Assembly: GCA_030594645.1 (NCBI GenBank)
Contig: JAUVEU010000002.1
Coordinates: 20,949 to 84,948, forward strand
Direction: 5' to 3'
Length of the DNA stretch: 64,000 nt
Origin: Candidatus Aegiribacteria sp.
Lineage (GTDB): Bacteria; Fermentibacterota; Fermentibacteria; Fermentibacterales; JCC-6
Made by a program: the position numbers and the translations under genes. This document shows, piece by piece, positions 34,461-42,551 of the stretch; positions within the stretch are counted from its first letter, which is position 1, and the number at the start of each line of letters is the position of its first letter. A model generated the notes under the pieces. The model had not been told where the DNA came from and ran no database searches. It was given only the letters and a program-made list of their open reading frames with translations.

Positions 34461-36935
34461 TTACAGATCATCACTCATGACGTCAGCAAGCTTTCGGAGC
34501 ATATCCTTCATTCTGTATGGTTTATGCAGAAATCCCGAGGGACAGTTATCCTTGAAAGAATTCATTACAACCTGTTCGGTGTATCCGCTGCACATGATGA
34601 TCCTGATATCCGGCCTGATTTCTCTTATCTTCCTGAATGCTTCTTTGCCATCCATGTTCGGCATCAGCATGTCCATAAAGACAGCAAGAATCTCTTCCGA
34701 ATTCTCCCTGAACATCGCTACCGCTTCAAGCCCGTCAGAAGCTGCTATAACGTCATATCCACTATTCTCCAGAATCTGAATACACACGCTTCTTACTTGC
34801 TCATCGTCGTCAACAAAAAGGATCAAACCTCTCTCCGGCTGTTCAGCACACGTTTCTGCCCTGGGCCTGGATTCTTCGATTTGTACTTCAGTACACGGAA
34901 GGTACACTTCAAATCTGGTTCCCTCCCCGCATTCTGAATGAACATTTATTGCTCCCTTATGTGCTCTGATGATTCCGAGTACAGCTGCCAGTCCCAGTCC
35001 TCTTCCATAGGATTTTGTTGTAAAGAAGGGGTCGTATATCAATGCAAAGTTATCATCCGGTATGCCGCATCCGGTATCGGAAATCGTCAGGCATACATAC
35101 CTGCCTTCAAGTATATCTTCGTTGAACCTGTTCTTTTCCAGATACTCGCTGTCAATCATAACCATGCGGGTTGAGATACTGATGACACCTCCGGTGTCTC
35201 CAAGCGCTTCTGACGCGTTTAATATGATGTTCATCACAATCTGTCTGATCTGCGTGGCATCACCCTCCACAGGAGGAAGATTCCCGGAGGGTTTGAAATC
35301 CAGAACAGTATTTTTCGATATGGAAGTCTCCATCAGGTTCAGCATTTCCGCGATTAACTTCGATAGCTGAACCGGTTCAATGACGAATATCCCTTTCCCG
35401 GAATAGGCGAGAAGCTGATTCGTGAGATCCGCCGCTCTTAGAGCGGATGTTTCTATACGTCCTATATTCTTCCGGATAACGGATTCGGGGGGAAGCTGAT
35501 CTAGAGAAAGGCTCGCGTTGCCGAGTATACCCATCAAAAGATTATTGAAATCATGAGCTATTCCTCCTGCAAGCACGCCAAGGCTCTCCAGCTTCTGCGC
35601 ATGCTGTATCCGGGCCTGAAGCCTGTTCTTTTCCTCCTCGGTTTTCTGCCGTTCTGTTATATCCCTTATGAACACGAGTTCCGCTTGCTCTCCCCTGTAA
35701 ACAGTAGCATTTCTGTTCAATTCCACATAGATAACTGATCCATCCCGTTTTTTCAGTCTGATCTTATAGAACGCGGCTTTTTCTATGTCGATTACACTGG
35801 TGTCGGTCTGGAATTTAACTGCATCTTCCTGTGAGAAAAAATACTTCCCGAATTCCGAACCAGTTATTTCATCTGTTTCAAAACCGAGTACTCTGATAAG
35901 CTCCTTATTCGCGAATACTATCCTTGAATCCTGGATGATAACAATACCATCACTCGCGCTCTCCACCAGATTTCTGTATTTCTCCTCGCTTTCCTGCAGG
36001 GAGATAAGCATCTTCTTTCTTTCAATGAACATTGCGACCTGGTCGGATACAAATTCGAGAATTTCCCTGTGTTTCTCGGTGAACTGCATACCAAGCTTAT
36101 TGGGTTTAAGTGAAAGAACTCCAACTGTTTTTGCACTTATTCGCAGTGGAACACCTATCCATCCTGAAATCAATGATCCTGCGGGTGTAACTTCTCCACT
36201 TCTCCTGAGTCTTTCCAATGCGCTGTTGCTGTATATCAGGGCAGTCTTACCGGTTCTGATCACATGCCGCTCGAGTTCTTCCGCCACAGGATCTGCAGAG
36301 GTTTTTTTTCCATGCAGTTCGCCTGTCATGGGATCTACGGCAGCTCCGGTGTATTCGTCGTGCAGAGTTATGGAGAATATCGCCGCAGGGAAAATAACAT
36401 TTATGATTTCATGGAGTTCACGATACAACTCCTTGCTGTCAGGTGAAACAAATGCAACTCTGGCAATTCTATAGAGTGATGTTTCAACATTTCTGGATCT
36501 TACGCTGTCTGCAATGTTCCGGATGACCGTAATGACGTATACTGTCCTGCCGTTTTCCTTTAAGGGAATTTTGCGGGTTTCTCTGAAGTATTCCAAACCG
36601 TCAATGAGAATGCAGGATTCAGGTGTAACATGAACCTCACCGGTTCTGAATACCTTTCTGTACTCATCAAATACCGTCTCAGACAGAAACGGACATAATT
36701 CGTGAAGACTCATTCCCTGTCGAGGTTCGGGAATATCGAAATCATCTCCCCATTTACGGACAGTATTATTGAACATAACCAGGTTCAGATCGCTATCCAC
36801 AACATGGATAGCTTCTTTCATCAGGTTGATTATTTCACTGCTTAAAATCTCTGAGTGTGATGTGTTTTCCACCAGCGGTGATGATTTATGAGAAGTGCCT
36901 TTTCTCTCTGATTTACTTTTCCGCATTTGCACCAC
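34461..36935 (-). CDS. Hybrid sensor histidine kinase (PAS-GAF-PAS-HisKA-HATPase-REC)
   Basis: The 824-residue protein has no clear membrane segment, so it should sense a cytoplasmic signal. Domains: PAS (about 30-135), GAF (about 150-310), a second PAS (about 315-435, SASDGIVIIQ), HisKA with the phospho-acceptor in AGGIAHDFNNLLMGIL (about 460-475), HATPase_c with N box, DTGCGIP and GRGLGLAAVLGI, and a C-terminal receiver with LILFVDDDEQ and FMDMLMPNMDG (phospho-acceptor Asp) plus the HKPY lysine. No separate regulator is adjacent. The start may be GTG at 36935 or the ATG at 36926. Confidence 0.9.
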   Translation of the reverse strand: MVQMRKSKSERKGTSHKSSPLVENTSHSEILSSEIINLMKEAIHVVDSDLNLVMFNNTVRKWGDDFDIPEPRQGMSLHELCPFLSETVFDEYRKVFRTGEVHVTPESCILIDGLEYFRETRKIPLKENGRTVYVITVIRNIADSVRSRNVETSLYRIARVAFVSPDSKELYRELHEIINVIFPAAIFSITLHDEYTGAAVDPMTGELHGKKTSADPVAEELERHVIRTGKTALIYSNSALERLRRSGEVTPAGSLISGWIGVPLRISAKTVGVLSLKPNKLGMQFTEKHREILEFVSDQVAMFIERKKMLISLQESEEKYRNLVESASDGIVIIQDSRIVFANKELIRVLGFETDEITGSEFGKYFFSQEDAVKFQTDTSVIDIEKAAFYKIRLKKRDGSVIYVELNRNATVYRGEQAELVFIRDITERQKTEEEKNRLQARIQHAQKLESLGVLAGGIAHDFNNLLMGILGNASLSLDQLPPESVIRKNIGRIETSALRAADLTNQLLAYSGKGIFVIEPVQLSKLIAEMLNLMETSISKNTVLDFKPSGNLPPVEGDATQIRQIVMNIILNASEALGDTGGVISISTRMVMIDSEYLEKNRFNEDILEGRYVCLTISDTGCGIPDDNFALIYDPFFTTKSYGRGLGLAAVLGIIRAHKGAINVHSECGEGTRFEVYLPCTEVQIEESRPRAETCAEQPERGLILFVDDDEQVRSVCIQILENSGYDVIAASDGLEAVAMFRENSEEILAVFMDMLMPNMDGKEAFRKIREIRPDIRIIMCSGYTEQVVMNSFKDNCPSGFLHKPYRMKDMLRKLADVMSDDL

Positions 36936-36977
36936 TTTATCCTGGCCAGAGCCTGTTTGACAGTACCTTCCGGTAGT

Positions 36978-37961
36978 TTATCCTGTACCGGAGAACATAA
37001 CTGAGTTAGATAGAGTACTGCCGCCATGCACGATGGTTGTTCCAGCTTCACCTTCAATAGCTTTAAGAATGTTTCCCGGCGATGTAATCACAACCCTTTG
37101 TCCACCGTGTTTCAGGAAACCGATGGAAGCCCGGATTTTTGGCAGCATCGAACCCTGGGCAAACTGATTTTCATTTACATGACGCTCCATCTCCTGAAGT
37201 GTCGCGATCCGGATACCAGCCTGATCAGGTTTTCCGAAGTTGACATATACCTCCGGTACTGAAGTAGATATAACATAGAGATCGGCTTCGAGCCGTGTCG
37301 CGAGCAGCGCACTGACATGATCCTTATCGATAACCGCAGGAACACCTCTGACTTTGTAACCCTCACGTACGACCGGAATTCCTCCGCCCCCCGCGCAGAT
37401 GACTATCTGTCCCGCATTCACCAGAGTTCTGATGGCTTCGAGTTCAAGAATTCGTCTGGGTTTTGGTGAGGATACGACCCTCCGCCATCCCCTTCCGGAA
37501 TCCTCCTTCATGATCCAGCCATATTTTTCGCTGACCTCTACGGCTTCGCTTTCATTATAGAAAGATCCAACAGGCTTCGTTGGTTTTTCGAAAGCCGGAT
37601 CATCTGGCGCGACAAGAACCTGAGTTATAAGTGCGGTAACTGGAATGTCTATGTTCCGTTCCTCCAGGACATCGCCTAGAACCTGCTGCAGAAAATAACC
37701 AATATAGCCCTGTGTGGCAGCAACATTAATATCCATGCCATCAGGCGGAACGATTTTTGAAGCAAGGGTGTTCCTGAGAAGTTCAAAGCCTACCTGTGGC
37801 CCATTGCCATGGGTTATGACCAGCCCTCCCCGAAGCTGGGCTATAGTGGCGATTTCCTCGCAGACTTCACGAGCAAGCGTATGCGTATCGAGGTTGCCAC
37901 TCTTGCCTCCCGGAGAAACCAGAGAGTTCCCACCAACAGCTACCACCGTCCTTGAAGTCAT
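36978..37961 (-). CDS. arcC: Carbamate kinase
   Basis: Carbamate kinase interconverts carbamoyl phosphate plus ADP and ATP plus carbamate. With the ATG at 37961 (GGAGG 8 bases upstream) it has 327 residues. Motifs are VAVGGNSLVSPGG at the N-terminus, THGNGPQVGFELLR, ICAGGGGIPVV and DKDHVSALLATRLEAD, all typical. Arginine deiminase and ornithine transcarbamoylase genes, its usual partners, are absent here. It overlaps nothing but begins beside the lspA stop, and lies in the ileS-lspA run. Confidence 0.92.
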   Translation of the reverse strand: MTSRTVVAVGGNSLVSPGGKSGNLDTHTLAREVCEEIATIAQLRGGLVITHGNGPQVGFELLRNTLASKIVPPDGMDINVAATQGYIGYFLQQVLGDVLEERNIDIPVTALITQVLVAPDDPAFEKPTKPVGSFYNESEAVEVSEKYGWIMKEDSGRGWRRVVSSPKPRRILELEAIRTLVNAGQIVICAGGGGIPVVREGYKVRGVPAVIDKDHVSALLATRLEADLYVISTSVPEVYVNFGKPDQAGIRIATLQEMERHVNENQFAQGSMLPKIRASIGFLKHGGQRVVITSPGNILKAIEGEAGTTIVHGGSTLSNSVMFSGTG

Positions 37962-37962
37962 T

Positions 37963-38466
37963 CTATGAGCCTCCAAATTCATCATCCTTCTGCGGTGATA
38001 TCTTTGCACTGCCTCTGTAAAGAATGACAAGAAGTATTCCGCCAATTGTTATAGCGATATCCGCAGCGTTAAAGGTAGGCCAGCGCCAGCCGCTCGATCC
38101 GATATCGATAAAATCAACAACTTTGCCATAGATGAATCTGTCAAGAAGGTTTCCCATTGCGCCTCCGAGTATGCCTCCGAGCGCAATCAAAAACAGAGGG
38201 GGATAATTCCTGAGCCGCCAGATGAAAACGGAGATAAGAATAACAGCTATTGCTGTAAAAACGGTCAGAACCATTGGCCCTCCCCATGACATGCTGAATG
38301 CAGCTCCCTGATTCCATGCAAGAGTGAACCTGAGAAAGTTACCAATTACAGAAACAGGCTGATGAAGTTCAAGAGAACCAAGAACAAGCCGTTTGGTCAG
38401 CTGATCAATACCGATCACTGCCAGGGCGGTTAAATATCCGTAAGTTCTTTTTCTTGCATCAGTCAT
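37963..38466 (-). CDS. lspA: Lipoprotein signal peptidase (signal peptidase II)
   Basis: LspA cuts signal peptides from diacylglyceryl-modified prolipoproteins in the inner membrane. From the ATG at 38466, which overlaps the ileS stop by 8 bases, it has 167 residues and four hydrophobic segments. The catalytic aspartates are D118 in GKVVDFIDI and D136 in FNAADIAI; NQGAAFS and GNLLDR are also conserved. A longer frame to 38586 runs antisense-free inside ileS and is rejected. The ileS-lspA pairing is common. Confidence 0.94.
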   Translation of the reverse strand: MTDARKRTYGYLTALAVIGIDQLTKRLVLGSLELHQPVSVIGNFLRFTLAWNQGAAFSMSWGGPMVLTVFTAIAVILISVFIWRLRNYPPLFLIALGGILGGAMGNLLDRFIYGKVVDFIDIGSSGWRWPTFNAADIAITIGGILLVILYRGSAKISPQKDDEFGGS

Positions 38467-41239
38467 TCGGATCCATACCCTCCAGAACACCGGCACACCT
38501 GCTGCAGACATCATCAGGGGTGAGTGTTCCAACTTCGGGAAGTATTTTCCAGCATCGATTGCATTTGGATCCCTCAGCTTTTTCAACAGATACAGTAACT
38601 TCTTCTCCTGCGGTTACATATACCTGAGATACGATCAGAAAATCAGCCCAGTTCTCACCGTTGGCGCTGCTGACCATTCCTTCAGGAACAGTAAGGTGGA
38701 TTGCGGCATCAAGACCGCCGCCTATTTCACCACAGGCTCTTTTCTCCTCAAGTTCCTTCAGCGCGAGTTTCCGTATCTCGATATATGTCTCCCATGAAGC
38801 GAGTTCTGCCATCTCCTGCTCTGAAGCAACAAGACCTGCAGTATCCGGATATAAAGCCAGATGTACGCTATCCACTCCTTCTTTAAGACAGTCCGGAAGT
38901 TCCTTCCATGCTTCCTCAGCAGTGAAGGGAATCATAGGAGCAAGAAGTGTTGTAAGGTTCTTCAACATATATGCAAGAACCTGTCTGGTCATTCTGACTG
39001 AAGCGGAATCAGTATCTCCGCAGTACAGTCTGTCTTTTCTTATATCCAGGTATTGACCTGAAAGGCTGATAACGGCAAAGTTCCGTAATTCTCGATATAC
39101 CCGGTGAAACTGAAATTTCCGGTACTCTTCGATGCAGAACCTGCAGAGTTCTCTGAAACGGAGATAGATGTACCTGTCAAAACCCTCCAGTTCCGAGGGA
39201 TCAAGGTTATACTCATTGAATTCTCCAAGGTTGCCCAGCATGAATCGGAGGGTATTGCGAAGTTTACGGTAAGCCTCCCTCGCGTCATCCAGCTGAGACA
39301 TGTCAGCCCGGAAATCACATGTGTAATCCACGCTGGCGAACCAGAGACGGAGTATATCCGCCCCCTGACTGTTGATAACCTTCAAAGGAGAAATCACGTT
39401 GCCAATGGACTTGGACATCTTTCTTCCTGTTTTATCCTGAATGAGACCATGGGTTATAATGTTATCAGCAGGCTTGCTCATGCCAAGCGCTTCGCTCGTT
39501 ACCAGGCTTAATCCGAACCAGCCGCGGTGCTGGTCGGTAGCTTCCAGATAGACCGCCGCAGGACGGGAGAGCCCGTGTTTCTCCGTGAGTACGTTGTAAT
39601 GACTCAGAGAACTGTCAAACCATACATCCAGTATGTCGTCCACTCTCTCAAGATTACGTCCTCCGCAGAACTGGCATTCAGCCTCTTTACCGGCAAGTTT
39701 GAATAATTCGGTCGGGCTGAGTTCAAACCAGACATCGGATCCATTCAAAGAGATCAGATCAGCCACGGCATCGATCACTTCATGATCAAAAGCCGGTTTA
39801 CCGCAATCAGAACACGTAAAGACAGGGAGAGCTACGCCCCATGATCTCTGCCTTGAAAGACACCAGTCGGGACGTACCTCCATCATGTTCCGCATCCGTT
39901 CATGGCCCCATGCCGGATGCCAGGATGTTTCCTCGACTCTTTCGAGAACACGCTTCTTCAAATCTTCATGGGAAAGACTCAGAAAAAATTGTCTTGTCGC
40001 TCTGAATATGAGCGGTTTCTTGCAGCGCCAGCAGTGCGGATAACTGTGCTTGATATTTCTGCTGTCACCCACAAGATGCCCCGAGTTCTTCAGATCGTCA
40101 ATTATGACCGGATTCGCCTTGAATACATGCATGCCTGCGTATTTGCCGGCGGCATCAGAGAAAGTGCCGTTTTCGGTAACAGGGCTGAATATTTCCAGAC
40201 CGTATTTCAGTCCGACAATGAAATCTTCAGCTCCGTGCCCCGGAGCAGTGTGAACGCAACCGGTGCCATCCTCCATTGTCACATGATCCGCCAGTATCAT
40301 CATGGATGTTCTGCCCTCAAGCAGAGGATGCTTCAGAAGAAGACCCTCAAGTTCGCTGCCGGTGAAGACGGTTTTTTCAAGAACTGTTCCTTCGATACCG
40401 GTTTCATTCATGAATGCAGCAGTTCTCGAAAGAGCAACAAGATAGTTCTCTCCTTCCGAACTGACAATTACATATTTCTCGGAAGGATGGAGCGCTACAG
40501 CCAGGTTTGCAGGCAGCGTCCATGGGGTTGTTGTCCAGATAACTGTCCTGGTCCCCGGAGGAACACCCGCTTTCTCCCATTTTTCAGGATTACTCTGCTG
40601 AAATGCAACGTAGATCGAAGGAGAAGAATGGTCTCCGTATTCCACTTCGGCTTCAGCCAGTGCTGTTCCGCACTTCATGCACCAGTGTATCGGACGGAGT
40701 CCCTGATAGACATAATTGTGTTTGACAAGCTCACCGAAAGCCCTGACAATGCCTGATTCATAATCAGTACTCATGGTGAGATAGGGTTCATCCCAGAGGC
40801 CGAACACTCCAAGCCTCTTGAACTCCTCCCTCTGTACTCCTACGAATTCAGCAGCATACTCGCGGCATTTTTTCCTTATCTCTTCCCTTGAAAGATTTTT
40901 TCCACCTTCCGGCTGATCTCCCATTACATGATGCTCGATAGGCATGCCATGGCAATCCCAGCCTGGAACGTAAGGAGAATCGTATCCCATCATCGTATGT
41001 GACTTGACGATGAAATCCTTCAGTATTTTGTTGAGAGCTGTTCCGAGATGAACGTGCCCGTTTGCATAGGGAGGTCCATCATGGAGAATGAACAAAGGAC
41101 CCCCCATTCTCGATTGCCTGATCCTTCCGTAAAGATCTCCCTTATTCCACTCCTCCAGCGCTTCAGGCTCTTTTGCAATAAGATTGCCTTTCATGGAGAA
41201 GCCGGTTCTGGGCAAATTTATTGTGTCCTTGTAGTTCAC
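38459..41239 (-). CDS. ileS: Isoleucyl-tRNA synthetase
   Basis: IleRS charges tRNA-Ile. The 926-residue class I enzyme has the HIGH-type motif in PYANGHVHLGTALN, a CP1 editing domain with WTTTPWTLPANLAVA and the HTAPGHGAEDF segment, the KMSKS motif in GRKMSKSIGNV, and a C-terminal zinc finger (CNRCW and CSRC). The length and zinc-finger C-terminus fit the usual bacterial type. It overlaps the upstream PNP-like gene by 4 bases and lspA by 8. Confidence 0.96.
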   Translation of the reverse strand: MNYKDTINLPRTGFSMKGNLIAKEPEALEEWNKGDLYGRIRQSRMGGPLFILHDGPPYANGHVHLGTALNKILKDFIVKSHTMMGYDSPYVPGWDCHGMPIEHHVMGDQPEGGKNLSREEIRKKCREYAAEFVGVQREEFKRLGVFGLWDEPYLTMSTDYESGIVRAFGELVKHNYVYQGLRPIHWCMKCGTALAEAEVEYGDHSSPSIYVAFQQSNPEKWEKAGVPPGTRTVIWTTTPWTLPANLAVALHPSEKYVIVSSEGENYLVALSRTAAFMNETGIEGTVLEKTVFTGSELEGLLLKHPLLEGRTSMMILADHVTMEDGTGCVHTAPGHGAEDFIVGLKYGLEIFSPVTENGTFSDAAGKYAGMHVFKANPVIIDDLKNSGHLVGDSRNIKHSYPHCWRCKKPLIFRATRQFFLSLSHEDLKKRVLERVEETSWHPAWGHERMRNMMEVRPDWCLSRQRSWGVALPVFTCSDCGKPAFDHEVIDAVADLISLNGSDVWFELSPTELFKLAGKEAECQFCGGRNLERVDDILDVWFDSSLSHYNVLTEKHGLSRPAAVYLEATDQHRGWFGLSLVTSEALGMSKPADNIITHGLIQDKTGRKMSKSIGNVISPLKVINSQGADILRLWFASVDYTCDFRADMSQLDDAREAYRKLRNTLRFMLGNLGEFNEYNLDPSELEGFDRYIYLRFRELCRFCIEEYRKFQFHRVYRELRNFAVISLSGQYLDIRKDRLYCGDTDSASVRMTRQVLAYMLKNLTTLLAPMIPFTAEEAWKELPDCLKEGVDSVHLALYPDTAGLVASEQEMAELASWETYIEIRKLALKELEEKRACGEIGGGLDAAIHLTVPEGMVSSANGENWADFLIVSQVYVTAGEEVTVSVEKAEGSKCNRCWKILPEVGTLTPDDVCSRCAGVLEGMDPND

Positions 41240-41787
41240 TGCTCCTCACCTCCCCCGGTGAATTTTGAATTGAACAAATCGAGTGCTGCTTTCGCGGCCT
41301 CTCTAACGGGTAATACTTCAGTATTAACGGAATCCCAGCTATGGCATTTCACAAGAAACACCACTCTGGCTCCGCCATGACCTGCCACTTCAGCTTCGTC
41401 CACCCCATCCGAAACAAGAGCGTCCGCTCCCATCATCGAAAATTCCGCCGGTGTTGCAAGTCTCCACTCCGGCACTCTGCCGATTATGCCCTTTCCCCAT
41501 GATCCGTCAGGAGTGATATAGAGATCCATCAGTGACGGGAATCTGGGGCCAAGATCCTCTCTGTTTGAACCTATCAGCGGGCTGCCCCCGAATAGAGCAA
41601 TGTGATCGGAGGCAACGATCCATTTATTTCTGTTTGAAACGCCCTCTGCTCCTATAAGAAAAAGCTTCTCTCCTTCTGCAAGAGCGGATCGAACGGAATC
41701 CAGCGCTTCTTTCCTGCATATACGAAAATGTATTGAGATATCTTCAGGAAGATCACATTTCCAGCTGTCAGGAAGAACCGCGAACAT
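41236..41787 (-). CDS. Shortened purine nucleoside phosphorylase-like protein
   Basis: This 183-residue protein has a segment SDHIALFGGSPLIGSN through LGPRFPSLMDLY that follows the PNP consensus for the purine-binding part (DHINLTGxNPLIGPN, GPRFPDM). It also has TPAEFSMMGADALVSDGVDEAEVAGHGGARVVFL, matching the PNP stretch around the GADAVGMST region. The first 90-100 residues of PNP, with the phosphate site, are missing, and the TN/AAG end is replaced by KCHSWDSV. It may be non-catalytic, or a new-function relative. It overlaps ileS by 4 bases. Confidence 0.6.
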   Translation of the reverse strand: MFAVLPDSWKCDLPEDISIHFRICRKEALDSVRSALAEGEKLFLIGAEGVSNRNKWIVASDHIALFGGSPLIGSNREDLGPRFPSLMDLYITPDGSWGKGIIGRVPEWRLATPAEFSMMGADALVSDGVDEAEVAGHGGARVVFLVKCHSWDSVNTEVLPVREAAKAALDLFNSKFTGGGEEQ

Positions 41788-41867
41788 TCAATCACCTTCT
41801 TTGAATACTCAAATATACAATAAGACGAACAGCGATTATGCAAACATATATCCATCGGAACAAGGGA

Positions 41868-41903
41868 AGCGCCCCCGCAGGAAGCGGGAGCGCTTTGTTT
41901 TTT
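41868..41903 (+). terminator. Strong hairpin with T-run between the PNP-like and membrane-protein genes
   Basis: AGCGC-CCCGC (41868-41878) pairs with GCGGG-A-GCGCT (41884-41894), with one mismatch and a five-base loop. On the plus strand a run of T with one G follows (41894-41903). Canonical termination would therefore be for plus-strand transcription, although no plus-strand gene lies to its left. For the minus-strand membrane protein it is preceded by A-run and followed by TTCCCTTG, a weaker U tract; it may still work in that direction. Confidence 0.6.
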
Positions 41904-41918
41904 CTATAAGCGGTTAGG

Positions 41919-42467
41919 CTATTCGTTAGGTTTGGGTTCTACGGGTTCTTCTTCCTGAGCCTCAGGAGCTGCTGGAGCTACAGGAGTAACGGGAGCTACC
42001 GGTGCAACAGGAGCTACCGGTGCAACAACTTCAGGTTCCTTTTCAGGAATGGGAATTCCGGCTGCTTTGGTTACATCCGCCATTGATTTCGGCATGTCCC
42101 AGCCGGCCGCACCTTTGTAAAAGAGAGTAACAAATATCTGGGCCAGACTGGCAAGCGCAACGATCCAGATACCTATGCCGAGGCTGATTCCCCCCGGTTT
42201 ACTCTTGAATATCTTGGTCAGTATCAGAAGAAAAGCAATTGCTGCGGGAATCCAGACGCCGCTGAGGAACTTCTTCGCGAGAGGTTCCAATTTATCTCCC
42301 TTGAAGAAGGCGATTGCGCCACCTGCAGCAAACAGAATCACTACCAGCCAGCCGCCATCCTCTGTACCACTGACATTCACTGTGCCGAAGACAGTGTACC
42401 ATGGAAGGAATGCAGCAATCATTCCAATCACGGCAATAATGAGTATGAACATTCGTTTCTTTTCCAT
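41919..42467 (-). CDS. Membrane protein with Pro-Ala-Val repeat tail
   Basis: With the ATG at 42467 (GGGGA 4-5 bases upstream) the protein has 182 residues. Four hydrophobic segments lie at about 5-25, 38-55, 70-90 and 95-120. The last 45 residues are Pro/Ala/Val with the repeat APV seven or eight times, then an acidic end (QEEEPVEPKPNE). The repeat is encoded by imperfect 9- and 18-base tandem units. I recognise no family. Such Pro-rich tails often serve as spacers or protein-binding arms; that is inference. Confidence 0.7.
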   Translation of the reverse strand: MEKKRMFILIIAVIGMIAAFLPWYTVFGTVNVSGTEDGGWLVVILFAAGGAIAFFKGDKLEPLAKKFLSGVWIPAAIAFLLILTKIFKSKPGGISLGIGIWIVALASLAQIFVTLFYKGAAGWDMPKSMADVTKAAGIPIPEKEPEVVAPVAPVAPVAPVTPVAPAAPEAQEEEPVEPKPNE

Positions 42468-42551
42468 TTGATCCCCCTTTTCATTTGAGTAAAGATGGGT
42501 ACACATAATGAGCATGTCAATAATGAAATCAAGAGTCTTTAGAGTTTATGA

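Noticed and set aside
38467..38586. 40-residue N-terminal extension of LspA
   Set aside because: It lies inside ileS; homologues start at MTDARKR-like positions and the overlap start is well placed.
41940..42030. CRISPR-like array of short repeats
   Set aside because: The units are in-frame codons for an APV tail and have no spacers.
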